The position numbers were made by a program, and so were the translations under genes. From positions 392,941 through 442,226 of the forward strand of contig NW_019091468.1 of NCBI RefSeq assembly GCF_001949145.1: a stretch of DNA of 49,286 bases, in the 5' to 3' direction. The notes beneath the pieces were generated by a model. That model did no database searches, was not told the DNA's origin, and saw only the letters and a list, made by a program, of their open reading frames with translations. How positions within the stretch are numbered: position 1 is the stretch's first letter; each line of letters starts with the position of its first letter. This document shows, piece by piece, positions 32,370-46,200 of this stretch. This stretch comes from Acanthaster planci. Lineage: Eukaryota > Echinodermata > Asteroidea > Valvatida > Acanthasteridae.

Positions 32370-33085
32370 AAGGCATGGATGATAGGACCCTGGTTAAAGA
32401 GGTGTTCATGGAAAGAGTGGAAGAAGCCTTTGAGAGAGGGCTCTAGACAAAAGTCTCAAAGGTCATGGAGAAGCAAATTAAACAACCCGGGAAAGAGGGT
32501 AAACAAAGACAATTTCACACAATTGGTGCGGAAGTATTGATGTTTGATGAGCAAGGTGTCTGTGTTCCTTGTATTAGGCTGTGGAAGAAAATGTGACGGG
32601 ATGTTCATATGTTTGAAGAGGTATTTGATGACAAAGGAAACACTTCAGAAGACAAGTCTGACGGAAGAGGGGGAGGTTAAGTTTAGACAAGCGTTCTTCA
32701 TAGGAGAGGGGAGGGAGGTAGAAAGATTGTAAAGAAGGCGAGATTTTGTGAAGCGTGGCTGAACCGCCTCAGTACATTGGATATAGTTTTTCTGATGTTG
32801 TAACCAAACTGTTGACCCATATTCAAGAACAGTCCTGCAAAGAGATTGGAAAAGTTTCAAGAAAACTGCTGCATTTCTGGATTTGGCACAGTGCGTTGAA
32901 TGAAACCAGCAGGTTTGGAACATGTTGAACGAATCATGTTAATATAATTTGTCCATGTAACTTAAAGTCGCTGAGAAAAAACACCAAGGTATTTGTAGGA
33001 GCTGACAATTTGCAGAGGTTCAGTACCCGTAGTAAGAAATGAAAGCTTGGTTTCTAGAACGGGGTGACGGTGCATTATGTTACTT
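32370..33085 (-). pseudogene. Broken LINE: 3' part of a reverse transcriptase ORF
   Basis: Reading the minus strand across frames, conserved RT C-terminal pieces of CR1/L2/Jockey-type LINEs appear in order: IVSSYKYLGVFSQ, WTNYINMIRSTCSK and GFIQRT, then after a frame change SLCRTVLEYGSTVWLQHQK and EAVQPRF, and lastly KLSLFTLFPG. At least one frameshift and several stops. Non-functional remnant; the clade is not resolved. Confidence 0.75.
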
Positions 33086-33575
33086 GGTTGAGTTCAGCGG
33101 CATGTGGTTCTGTTCTTATACATTGGTACATGCTGCTAATTTAATCATCAGAAAACAGACGCGACCATAAAGTATTAACCCAGTTATGGATAATTTGATT
33201 GACAACATCACTTTTCAGAGATACAGGGAGTTCAGACTTAAAGATCAGGGATTAAAAATATGCATAAGGGAACCATACCAGTAAATGGAGACAATTACAA
33301 TTAACAAAATTGATTTAAAAATTCGTTATAATTAATGGCTACATTAATTTGCACATTGCTACAGCTACTATTCTAAGGCAACCAAAAACAAGTGCGATCA
33401 TTGAGAATGAATCCTGTTATGGAGAGGTTTATTTACAATGTCACTTCTCAGGGATTCAGGGAGTTCATTCCAGAGTGGTTGATGCTTACACCTATATTCG
33501 TTTCCCTGGTAAGGCGCTTTGGGCAGGGGCATTCCACGTCTACAACGTGGGCAATATCGTCGAGCTAAAACCGGT

Positions 33576-33848
33576 CACGGTTGTTTCGCTCGTATACCCA
33601 GCAAGAAATGAGACCGAGGGGTACCCCCCCCAACATGTCCAATCCTTTTTCACATTCCAGACTATTGTTACTTAACACATCCCCCCCCAAGATGTCTGAA
33701 AAGAATTCCCCAGATTCCTGCGAGACAATAACCAACACAAAGCAGGGGGGTTCTCTCCGTCTCATACCTTGCTGCATATGTTCGCTCGTGCCCCCCCTAT
33801 TTGGGCGCCGGGTGACAAGCGAAAAAATACTGTGCTCGTACAACCGTG
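33576..33848. mobile_element. TIR element with C-runs, 273 bp
   Basis: Left end CACGGTTGTTTCGCTCGTAT with CAGCAAGAAATGAGACCGAG. The right end read backwards has CACGGTTGTACGAGC and, further in, CAGCAAGGTATGAGACGGAG. The interior has CCCCCC runs. The two arms differ by an insert of about 35 bp. No ORF. Confidence 0.7.
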
Positions 33849-34210
33849 GCAATTAGTGGTGGCGCTATACAGTCGCGCTGGACTGAGTCACTTGGGCGTG
33901 TGTACCGTACCGCACCATGAATCAAAACTAAGGAGGCTTTGGGGACACCACCCTCACTTCAGTGGCGTGGGGCCCGAATAATAAGCTCTGTCACAGTAAT
34001 TAGGGTTTAATAAAAAAAGCCGTTTATGTGATACTTAAACCTAGGCCGGTAGTTCACACCCTACATTGAATGCTTTTTATAAAAAAAGAGGAAAGCTTTA
34101 CTAGAAGAAGAAGTTCCAAAGCCAAAGGTCCATTTACGTAGAAGTGGGTGTCATCAGAGAGGGCCAGCTGGGCTACCCCACCGGGTCCGGACCGCCGGTG
34201 GTTGGCGAGA

Positions 34211-34249
34211 TTACGTCACGTGACACAACATCCCAAAGTCAAGATGGCG
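34211..34249 (+). promoter_or_regulatory. SNX9-like core promoter: CRE, E-box and YY1-type motif
   Basis: TTACGTCA (34211-34218, CRE/ATF type) overlaps CACGTG (34217-34222, E-box). CAAGATGGCG (34240-34249) is a YY1-type motif that includes the start codon. Upstream 34180-34205 is GC-rich. No TATA box. This is a typical housekeeping layout (inference). Confidence 0.6.
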
Positions 34250-34254
34250 AAGCA
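34243..34254 (+). CDS. SNX9: SNX9-like exon 1 (MAKQ)
   Basis: ATGGCGAAGCAG followed by a consensus donor GTGAGT. Context AAGATGG is a good Kozak site. Only four codons; support comes from position, phase, donor and the fit to the next exon. Confidence 0.75.
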
Positions 34255-37200
34255 GGTGAGTGATGAACTTCCTGACTTGACACTGGCGTTTTTGTGGGTC
34301 ACGCTGTCTCAATCTCAGATTTAATGACTTTGTGTTGAGAGACTTAGTGTAGGAAGCCATGGAACACTCAGGACAATGTTTCATGTTAGATGTTCTGTTT
34401 TCTCTGTCCATCATGTGCATGGGCCTGAAGTAAAGCCTATGTTTTTTCGCTTGACGAGTTAGGCATGCTCACTTGACCGTGATGTTGACCATAACCATAA
34501 TGCTGACAACACGGCCAACTAACGTAATGTAGCAATACCGCCAAACCGCTGCCGCACAGGAACTTGTGCTGCATGTTGTACGATCGTACAACATGCGCAG
34601 GCCATTTACTAGTAGTCACTGTCAATAACATTGCCATGGAATGCATGTTGTAATGTGCAAACCCATCCTACTGTACATCTGGGCCTACGTGTATACTCAC
34701 TACTTTCTTACCAGAACAAGTCATGACTAACTAACGATAATTACTGTCAGCACACTGTCAACATGCAGAGTAGGGCTTACCATTGACACGGCATAGACGC
34801 CTCTAAAATATGTTCACAATTAAAAAGAAGCTGATTTAGACTGCATTTTGGATGTGTTGATGGTTTGTTGACCATGTTGACGTTACTTTCATGTGTTGAA
34901 GTTATACTGATAGTGATTAGTAAGAGCTGCCCATTTCTATTGTGGTTTAAACGAAATGTGATTGGAGGGACTATACACAGGCGTAGTCAGTGTGGTCAAG
35001 CTTGTTAAGTCATAGATGTACGCATGTGATGTTGGGTGCGATCGGCCTATCTGCATGATCGACCGATTATGCAGTGCAGTTGGTCGATTCTGCATGAAAT
35101 CCCCAGCTTTACTTCCCTTTTTGGAACAATCTTTCACAACCGTTAATAAGAAAGAAAAGGCGATTGGCTGACACTGTGGCTGATGGTGGTAATATCAATA
35201 TACATGTATCATGCAATAAGATCTACTGATTGTGCAAAAAAGAACGATTGCATATATCAACTGATCACCCCCGACATCATCGCTGTGTTGCATTGCGTTG
35301 CACTGCGTTGCATTGCATTGCGTTGCATTGTCATTGTTGAACAGTATCAGGGACCGTGGGATGGTATGTTGTGCCCCAACTACCACACTAGGCCTATAGC
35401 ATCTGTCCTAACCAAATTGGGGACAATCCCCACTAAAGAGCTGCAGTTGGGCTGGCCCAACTGTTGCTGGGAAATTTCTGTGGAAAATTTCTCAACCTTC
35501 TCCAAGTTAAAGCAACTCACACTTGACATAATTCATCCCAAATAATTCCAATCCAACAGTTCATCTACATGTATGCCACAAATAAAAAACTTGTTTTGAC
35601 GAGCATGAGTTGTAAACAAAGTGACTTTGACACAGGCTGTGGTATACATACATGTACACGTACACTGAAATTCGGTGCTGTAATTAATTGGTTTGGCCCA
35701 ACTGTTGCACTGTCCACCCAGAGCTGCGGCGCATCCTCACTGACGAAAGAAAAGCAGGTAGTACTAAGTTGTCCAACCAGGTTCTTGCACCTGTTTGGCG
35801 GGCACGCAAAGTTCGTACATTCCAGATTAAATTCTTTGCTCATACTCGGCATGCTCTGCGTCAAACGCGTATAAACTTGCACGCATATAGATGCGGTGAA
35901 TGGGTACCAAAGGAGTGTCAGTTTCATTTCAAAACACGTCCTCTTTTGTATTCCAGCTTGGAGCGAATAGTTTGCAAAGATGTTACATTAGGAGCATTTG
36001 TAACAGGTGACGTGTGGTGCTGCTGTCTTTTTTCTTCTTGTGCATGAGAATTATGAGGATTGCTTAGATTTTATGGTGAAAAGGTGGGTCGGGATTTTCC
36101 AATCATCCAGTGACAAAGTTTAACCCAAACCTTGCCAGATGCAGCATAACGCAACAGGTGTAAATGTCTGGTGCACTTGGCAATCAACTGCAGCTGAGCA
36201 AACTGGCCATGTTGAGACAATGGGAGCTGGCTGTATATACTGTATGTACAATGTACATGTACGTGTGCCATTGAACAATGCCACTGTTGGATCTTGTGGT
36301 GACTGGCAACCACAGACTTCTAGGCAGTTTGGCCTTGGGGAGAGTTGACCTATTGGACCTTGTTACACTGGGCAGGCAAGCCACTTTGACAAATGGTGCA
36401 ATCTGATGTGTCAGGCAGGGTTTCTCGGGGAAGTACCTTGGAGGGTTAGGGTTAAACTACAAGTAACTTTGAGCTTTGCCCCTGAGTTTGAATTAAATAA
36501 TTTTGCATCTGGAGATGCCTGTTACTCTGCAAACTGACAAACTTATGGTCGAAGCTCAAACTTTAGTGCTTTTTCCAAAAGCTGAATTAGTTTAAGGGAA
36601 ATATCTCAGTAGAAAATCTTTTTTCCATGAAGTGGTAAAGTTATTGGATGGGCTTGAGCAAAGTTGTGTGTTTAATGATTTTGCTCTTTTAACAGTTGAG
36701 TACATTTACTTCCATTTTGTCCTATTCAGGAAGAGGCAGGGTTCCTGCGGCCTGGAAAAGTCATGAAAAAGTTACGGAAATTTGTTTTTGTTTTCCAGTC
36801 CTGGAAAAGTCATGAAATTTGTCAAACACTGTGTTTGATTTCTATTCTCTGAAATAAGTACAAAAAATGTGTAATAGTATTTGCAACTTGAAAGGCCGAA
36901 GAGTCCAAGAAATTGCTTTATTGGGTAATTTTCTGAATTTGCTTAAGCACGAAGAACCTTGCTTAATAAATAAACAAAGGTTACCAGCTTAAACTCTATG
37001 TGATTGTCATGCTAACCAAAAGACCATTCCAAAACAATATATGTACATCACAAGAAGTTTTGGCTGGTAACCTGATTGTCAAGCAAGTTTTTTCCATGCT
37101 TATGCACATTTTTGCGTGAGCAGCACTGTGAAATTGGCCCCAGTGCTCTCCAACCTACAGAAGCACATGTACGGTAGCCGGGCAGCTAACCAAGTTTTGT

Positions 37201-40200
37201 TTGTCTCCCATGGTGTTTCAAAATCATCCACGGATCTTTTAAATTTGTTTTCCAAATTAAATTCGGCATGTGCTGCACAAAACTACGAATGTCCAAGATT
37301 GCTTCCATTTTTTTTTGGAGGAAAAAAAACAACAAACCCAGCAACCTCCATTATGGTATGGAACTAACGGTATGAAATAATTTGGACCTGAACTAACAAA
37401 ATATTTTTTAGCCGGGGGGGTCTTAAATGTAAGTGGATCTGAACCCAGTGCTAAGGTGTTACTCCCCCTGTCCCTGCCTCCACCCCCACCATGCTCCTGC
37501 CTTTGCCCCTGCCCCTACCCCATGCCTATTTCAGTATAAACGTACACACTGTATCAGTCCCACCAAGTTTACCGGGGTAATTCTTGGAGAACACTGGTGA
37601 TGCTGAGTTTAACATGTTTCGAGATGTACAATGTAATCTCCTGGTAATCTCACTGTTTGGGGATATTGAGGTGAATTTCTATTTATGGTGCAGAGTGAAT
37701 TTTTTTTTTTTCATTAAAGGTTAACTATGAGTAGTTTCAGTTGTATATGTTCTGGTACTTCCTTGTGCAATGAATGGTCAATTAAGATGTGTATAAACAT
37801 ACATACAGGTGTATATAAGCCTTCTCCAAGGCCATTCGAAGAGCCGTACATGTGCCATACATGTACAATGTACATGCATCTATACCAGTACTTGTGGGTA
37901 GGCATTCACCGCGTTCAGGGGAAAAGTTTTTCGTTAGGGAAATCTGAACCGAGTTGTGGGGACATTTCTGAGTCCTCACGACATTTTTGGTCCCCTCAAA
38001 ATGGGCGAAGTGTCGAGTGTATATCCCCACAACTACCGTACGGGAGTGTATGTGCATGTATGTACTACATGTAACTTTACGATGCTTTTAATAGTGCCCA
38101 AATGTACTGAACCTCTGTGGTGTCTAACGTAAGGAACGATGCTTGTATTTCAGTATCCGTGTCAGAGATGTTAGAAATAGTTTCAAGCATTCTTACCAAA
38201 ACGTGAACCCTCCGAAATTCCTCATAATCCACTGGGAGATTTTTTGACGATTTTGTAGGATTGAGAACGTGATCAGTCCTGCCGGTAGTTTTTGATTGGT
38301 GAATTGCTCAGTGATCACGTGACGTGAAAATTTATAACTACATGTACATGTACCGGGTAATTCATGGCACATGCATCCCCAACACAGAGCTGGTAGAACG
38401 GGGTGTAACTTTGAAATAGTTCATGGACAAACCAGACTTCGCACTCATATGCTGTCTAGTTGTGTGAGCAATTTGCAAGGTGTCCAGGAAAGAATAATTT
38501 CATTCGTTGACAGTACACGTACTGTTCCACTTGGCTTTACCTTGTTGAAGAAAGCAGTCAATGTTTTACCTCATGAAATTACTTTCAACATTGCCGTCAT
38601 AAACATTATAACATTGCGTATCAGGCAGATTTGGCAACTACATGTAGATGGTGGTTTGTTGAATTAGTGACTTTGGCTAGACGCCCTGCAAAAATTAATG
38701 AAACTTTGCACTCGTCAGAGTGTGAAGTTGACCTCCCGTGTGCTGGCTTATTTTGGAGTATTCAGCAAAGAAAAACCGGCTCAGGGAGAACACAGGTGGA
38801 GTAAGTACCGTACATTGTACACCGATACTGCTGTCAGAAGCAGACCAAACAGCGCCCTCAGCAGAGTGTGCAGGCATCGTATACCAGTGCATGTACCGAT
38901 AGATGATTTCACTTACAGCCTGCAGCTCTTGGAAAGGCAAACTTGTGTCCTGGTACATTTTTCCATTGTGCTCCTGCACTGACACTTGATGTATACACAG
39001 AATAGGAGTGAGGTTTGTGCTGGATTTTCTGATGTGGTTCATCGACTCTCTTCAGAGCAAAGCATGTAGGCGTGTGTACATGGTGCCTGTCAAGAGTACC
39101 CAAAGGGCAAGGGTCACTTTCCAGACTTAGTTCCTGTATTTTAGTGTACTTGAAAAAAAAAGTTTATTGTGTATTTACATTTTACGTGTACATGTACTAG
39201 TAGGTTCAGTTTACTGCTGCAATAAATTGAGGTTACAGTGCTGAAGTTCCCTCAAAATGTAAACAGTAACGTCGTGAAGTGGTACCCGATAGTGTGTTGG
39301 ACTTGCAAATTTAGAGTGTATCAATTTGACGTTGAATTTCCTGCCGCTGGTTATTTGTCAAAGCCCACTAACACGTTGCTACTTAATTGGGTCCTGGCTG
39401 ATTCAGTTGCTGCATATGCATGGCCAACTTTACATGTGTAATGTACATGTACACTGTACATGTATGCTTTCTACCTGTAGACTCTAGTACAATATGTACA
39501 TGTACTATATGTCAAATACACAGAAAAGGGAAGGGCAGGAGTTTTTCCAGGGAGGGGGGTCAAAGGCTGCAAACTAATGAATTATTCATGATGGGAGGGG
39601 TCAGTTGTGATGTACATGTACTTGTATTTTCTGGCAAATTGGTGATTTTTATCCTCCTTTTTTATATTGCTCATGTTTCTTCTTTTTTCTTGTTTTACCT
39701 TTTTTGGGGGGGGGGGTGGAAGAAGTACCGGTACATGTACCCCCTGCCTCCCCTTGCGATGTCCATGGGTTCATCCATGTTAACCTGTACATGTACGTAT
39801 ACTGTAGTACCATACCCCGTTCATTAATTGTGCCATGAAATTATGAAGACTTTCAAGTTTCATGCATCCATATTGTCTGTCCTTCAAAGGGGAAGTCTTT
39901 TTTCTTGTGTATGCGAGAATTAGAAATACATGTACCGGTACATGTAACGAGTATTCTAATTTAACATGTAGTGTTTATACTTGCTCATTGAGATGCACAC
40001 AAGCCTTTTGCGAGAATTTGAATAAAATCTGGTACACTGCCTTCTTCTCATTCACATGAACATAAAAATTTGAATTCTCCGTACTATTAAAAGACATTAT
40101 TGCTATACGTGTACCTTGTGCTTCGGGGCAACCTTTTGCTTGGTTACATAAGAGACGCCTTGCACCAGTTCACTGTTTTCAGTGGATAAGAAGGGTGCAA

Positions 40201-43200
40201 AGGAACCAGTCCATTTGAGAGATGGTGGTCGCTATGCGAAAGCTTGCCTCGAATCACGAGGTATGGCAACAGTGTCTTTAGTCTGTGGATTTCAAATTGT
40301 TATGTGCATGTGCAATCAGAAAGCTCAGTGTACCAGATTTTATTCAAATTTACAGATGTACAAAAGGCTTATTGTTGATTTGTGAACCAACTTTTTTTTC
40401 TTCCACGAACACGGACAACTGAAATAAAAAAAATTTCGAATTAGACTCACTAAAGTACAATGTACTGATACATACTAAAATGTGAGCCTTGCTCAGAAGA
40501 GAACGAATGCATGCCCTGTGCCTGCATGCTGCCCAGATTTGCTGAAACCCAAAGCAAACCTGGATAGCAAGGCAACCTGGGCGCACTGTGAAGCGGGTGA
40601 GAAGGACATGCACTGGCGTGACCGAGTTTGTTTAATCATTAAATGGGACTGATTGATACTCGGTTTTGCTGGTAGTTAATTAGTGTACATGTACATGTGT
40701 ACTTGAGGTACATGTACATGTACGGTTTCTGTTTTGAAAGAAGGAGTTTTGTGTTTCAACATCAACTGTGTATGTCGTGTTCATGGATAATGTGCATGTG
40801 TACATGTACATGAACATAGGGAATGTACATGGGTGTCATTACAGTTAAACTTCATTAATAAGAGCACAGTTAATATAAGATTTTGCTTTGAACGAGGACA
40901 TTTTGAGGTCCCAATCCCTTTGTTTTCCGTTGTTTCTGATTCCTGATAATACAAAGTACATGCACCTGTAATTTGCCAAGCACCTCTTAGTCTTATTAAC
41001 GAGGTTCGGCTGTATAGTGTTTCATGTATGGATTACATGGATATGTACGTGCATGCAGTGTCACATACATGTACCGGTATATGCACAGTGCTTTGCAGAG
41101 ATTATTTGAACTTGTACATGTGCATTATTATTATTTTATTCAGAAATCAATCAATTAAGTAACAATTGTACGTATGTATAGAGAAAACAAGAGACGGTTG
41201 ATTCATTTTGGAATAACCCAAGAAAGCCAATGACACGGGCTTATTTCCATTGGGGTCCCTTAAGTTTGGACACATTTACAGTACACATACATGTAGAACA
41301 AACAAAACATGAAAAGCTAGTAAATTTACTTATCCGTTTAGCCATCACTAATTAAAATCACATTCAAATCTCTGTGCATTTAAAAAATCAGAACCATCAC
41401 AAAAAAGGTATTGATGTCACTCATCCCCTTCCCGTTAAATTAGAATCAGTCTTATTAATTAAAAGCAGCCATGTACAGGTACATGTATGGTTGTATACAT
41501 GTAGGCCCATGTCCTTTGTTCGATTAGTTTTTAGTCCTTTTTATAATTTGATCAGTTAAATCTTGCTAGTGTTACTGTAGGTTGCCAGTCTCCTCTTAAC
41601 ATTAGTAACAGTACCGATAACATAATGTTAACATTATGGCATGTGGCTAAATGGTTCATGTACATGTACATTGTAACACGTGATGGGGTCAAGGGTTCGA
41701 ATCTAGCAGCTGGTGGCATGTGACCCACCAATCCAGGGCCTGGAGTGCATGTACATGTAGGTCATCACGATGTTTGTCAATTCCCGTCTCTCACTTTTTT
41801 ATACACTTTGCACATTTTTTACATTTCAAAGTGATCAAGAGTCTAAATTCCGTCCGCAGAAAGCTTTGGTAGTGACAGGCAGTGACAGTTGTGGAACTTC
41901 CGTGAACATGAATAGTGGAAGTCCCACTGTTCCAGGGATATGAGGCTACCTGCTGTGCACCCCGGAACTGTGGGGTCCAACGTCCGCCCTGCTCCCTCGA
42001 GCGAGGTAGACGGAGGGAGCAGGACAGACGTCTGACCCCACCGTTCTGGGGCTACCTACTGTACGGGTACATGTACTTCACCCCGGTGAAGGAATGGTGG
42101 GTCACTGTGGGTGGATCACTTTGCTCTATATGTGCCTCTCTTCGCCCAGGAGAATGAATTGTTTTAAAAGCTCAAGATAATTGGATGCCATAGCCCCCAA
42201 CTTTTATGGCACAGAGCCAGTGCCAAAAACCCTTCTAAAGCTACATGTACAAAACTGCTTACATCATGCAGTAGGAAAAAGAAAAAAAAAATTCCACAAC
42301 GGAGGTAGAAATGTTTGTGGATATCCGACAGGGAGCCAACACAGCCAGAGACTGAGCTCCCTGGATAGGATGGAGGAAATGTGAACCCTTGATCCTTCCT
42401 GGATGGCTTGCATTCTTGCCGTTGGACGTCCGGTGAAAATAATACTAACTGTCAAAACTGGAGGTCACCGAGGGAGGTCATCCTCAATGCCCATGAAACA
42501 CTGATACAGTGGGCCTTGAAAAGGAGCATGTTTGGAACATGGATATTGTAGGAGTATACACGTACATGTACATACGTGGATACAGGTGTACAGAATGTGG
42601 TTGTGTGTCATATTTAACCTACGTACATGTACTCTTCTCCCTGGTTACATAACAGACCACATTGTACATGTACCATATGCTGGCTGGGCTGATGCCTTTG
42701 ACCCCGTAAAATCCACCAAAAACGCTCATTGATTTTTAAAGAATTGGGAGAGGAGTTAGAGAGACATGTACATGTAGAATAGGCTCTACTACACAAGTTC
42801 AATCTTCAACCCTATGAAATCTTCCAAACCCTTAATCATTTCAATGGATTTTGAATGATACTAGGAGGGATGAGATAATTTACTGTACACATAAAAACCA
42901 AACATACGTGTAATTTCACTGAGGCATTGGAGGCAAATTGCCTCGATGCCCCTGGTCTTTGCCTTTGATTTTCTCATGTGTCATACTTGATGGGTTTTTT
43001 ATTTCCTGGATAGGCTTACGGTACATGTACATACATACACAAATAAGGGTTGTCATTTACATGTGTACAGGTCAACCCTCGTGTGAATTGGATTTACATA
43101 AAATTTACAAGCCTTTGTCCCCTTTGAGCAGAGTTTGCCCGGCTGAGTTGAGAGAGAGGTTGCACTGGCAAGCGCTGACTCTTTCATGTACTACATACAT

Positions 43201-46200
43201 ACATGTACGTTGTACATGTAAGCTTTTAGTACAATCTGTGCCCATGTCAAACGTGATGTACGGCACATGTACGGTTACGGCAGAGGGCATGCCAGATGGA
43301 CGGAGTACTGGTTCAATTTATGAAAACTTCTGCAGTACCGGCAACTGCTTGTACCTGAGGCGCGGTGTCTATATTTATAACCACATGCACACGCTGCATA
43401 GACTAGACACAGGAAATCAGGAATTTATTTGTGCATGCAAGATGCAGCACAATTGTCCTAGCATTACTCACACGTAGACATGTGCATTCATGTACCAGGT
43501 ACATGTATATGTACACAATACTTTACATTATGGTGAGTACGGGCCCATGCATGCGTGTACATGTGCAGTATAGTACATGTACCTGGGACATGTAAATGAC
43601 TGTACATGTACATGTTTTGACAATGAAACGGGAACTACAGTGTATGTAATTGATGTGGATGTTAGTTTGGATCAGGGTCGTAGAGGAAACCACAGACAGC
43701 GCTTGGTACGGACTTCCTCTGGAGCCTTGTGCCTCAGATTGCTTTTTTCGACCTGGAGCTCCTCCAAGCTCCGGCATTGTCTTTTGGAATCCAGCCCAGG
43801 CAGGATCGTGTGTGTGTGTGTGTGTGAGTCATACCGTTATAGACTACATGTACGCGTGTATCTCGGCGTCCACGGCTTGCTGGCCGCAAGGACTTTGGAG
43901 CTCTGATTATAGGGGTGTCTACTTTTCCCCCACGCGGTACATGATACTGTACTCGGCAGACCTGAGTCACCGAAAATATCGTCTTTCAAGGAACCTTCAG
44001 AGCTGAGGCAATGTTTTTTCTCCCCTAGCCCTCAATTTTATGAAGTCATCACCTGAAGGACATACCTACATGTATGGGACTGTGTGCCTTCTGTGGCACA
44101 AGGAGTGGTCTTTTTTTTTTGAGTGTGTGTGTTGTGAATTGCTGTTTCTGTAGCCTGGATCGGCGTGTGCCGGGAAAACTTGCACAGAGGAAACCTGATC
44201 ATGTTGGGAGCGCAAAAGGTAATGGCAGTTGGTTGACCGTTGGGGCCAAGTAAGGTCAGTCTCGTCCATACCAACCTGTAGAACTGTCAGCCACTGGTTG
44301 TTTTTTTCTCTGGCAACCTATATAAACCATACTCCTATTACATAAAATCTATCCTGGGTACCTAACAAAATCTACTGGTGTCTGGTGAATTATTTTTGAT
44401 AGAATGGCCTACATTGCAGGCTGTAGTTATGTGAGCTGAGTGGTTTTGCACGCCCACGAGGGATTTTCCACCTGTTTGTCTACAAAACTGGTGGACCATA
44501 TTGCAATATACATGTACATGCATGTACATATATGCTTTATGCAGCCACATTTTGTTCTTGTACGAGTGCATGTATGGGTACCAACTCTGCATGTAAATAT
44601 TGTACGTATGTATTTGAACTGCAGCATTGGTATACGTGTATTTATTTGCGGGAAGTGATACGGGTTTGTGATTAAAATGGAAAGGACAGATTTGGCCTTC
44701 ATTGAGCCAACTTGAGACACCCATGTCCGATTTACGACAGGTGTAGCATCAGGAATGCATGTGACACTCCAGATGTTACTTGACATTAGAAATGTACATG
44801 GACATGGTACATTCATGAATGATTGTGTGTGATGGTATGTACATGGACATATGTATGGTATACCTTCCGCATGTATCGTGCATGTACATGTATGTTTTCA
44901 TAAGCTGCCAATGAAAGGTTAAGTTTCCATTTGATATTTTTGTACAGGTCTGTATGTACAGTTAAAAATTTGGTGGTTTTTTTGGTGTAGGTATTTTTGA
45001 ATGATGTCAAAGGCAAAATATACACAAGGATGTATACATGTACATCGTAAAAAAGAACATTTGATGCCGTTGATAGGTGTATGTTGCAGATTCTCCAACG
45101 TTACGTGTGATCATGGAGGCATACAGTGTACATGTACCTGTACATGTAAGTTTCACAATACAAGATGTCCTTAGGATAACATACCCTCCAGTTTAACCAA
45201 CCTTCTCTGTTACATGTAAGCCCATCCGGTTCGGTTATTAATGTTATATGCATCAGACCATGGCCGTACATGTATCACCATGATCAGACTAAATATTAAT
45301 TAATTGAGCTTTAATAAGCCTAGTACAGGTGCATACACCCTGGCCGCAAACACACTGTGTATGCATAAACCGATTTATGCACAAGGTGTGTATGTCCCGA
45401 GTTTGATGCTGCATTTAACTAAAGACTTCCCCTTATCGGTAATAATATGGGATTAACCGGCTGCCAAACCTCAAAATAGCTCTTGTCTCAGAGCCTTAAT
45501 GACCTACATGTGAACAGATTATTAGTAAACATTAATTAATCTTTAACCCTAACCCTACATAATACTACAAATTAAAATGTAGTAACCAGTGCTGCCGCTT
45601 GTAAGAGGACATGACCGCATTGTTTTCTGAAGCCACAAAATACAATAGAAAAGACAATGTACCATACAGTGCTGTGGCACTATGAATGCATGGCTTTATT
45701 GTTCTCTGTACGAGTAACAATGGAAGTAACCTAGCCAGAAGTAGTAATTTGTAGCGCTAGGTCCTTCAGGCTCAGGCTATTACTTAGTATTTTGTAGTAC
45801 TGAGTACTGTAAGCCAAAAAATGTGCTTGGCGGTTAGGGTTAAAAGTGTACCAGATTGTGTGCACTGATGTATCTGCAGTTTTAATAATCATGGTGATAA
45901 GGATCACACCGCTGACACCTATATGCTGTCTCATGCTCGTGTTTTAACCCTTACAGTACCGGGCGTTGTTTGGCTCAGAATACTCAGTACTACAAAATAC
46001 TGAGTAACACTCTCAGCCTGAAGGACCTAGCGCTACAAGTTACTATTTCTGGCTAGGTTTATTCCATTGTTACTCGTACAGAGAACAATGAAACCATGCA
46101 TTCATAGTGCCACAGCACTGTATGGTACATTGTCTTCTCTATTGTGTTTTATGGCTTTAGAGAATAATAATGTCATGTCTTCTTACAAGCGACAGGGCTG

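Noticed and set aside
35688-36047. 119-codon plus-strand ORF
   Set aside because: One stretch (HPELRRILTDERKAG) looks protein-like, but I cannot tie it to a family and see no flanking exons.
41638-41720. tRNA gene
   Set aside because: A and B box-like words are present, but arms do not pair into a cloverleaf and repeat text lies between them.
42938-43477. 179-codon plus-strand ORF
   Set aside because: Largely made of ACATGTAC words read as YMYIH/TCTC-like peptides; no family resemblance and no splice support.
44362-44816. Two overlapping minus-strand ORFs of 120-129 codons
   Set aside because: Same repeat-derived composition in the SNX9 intron; overlapping frames and no motif.
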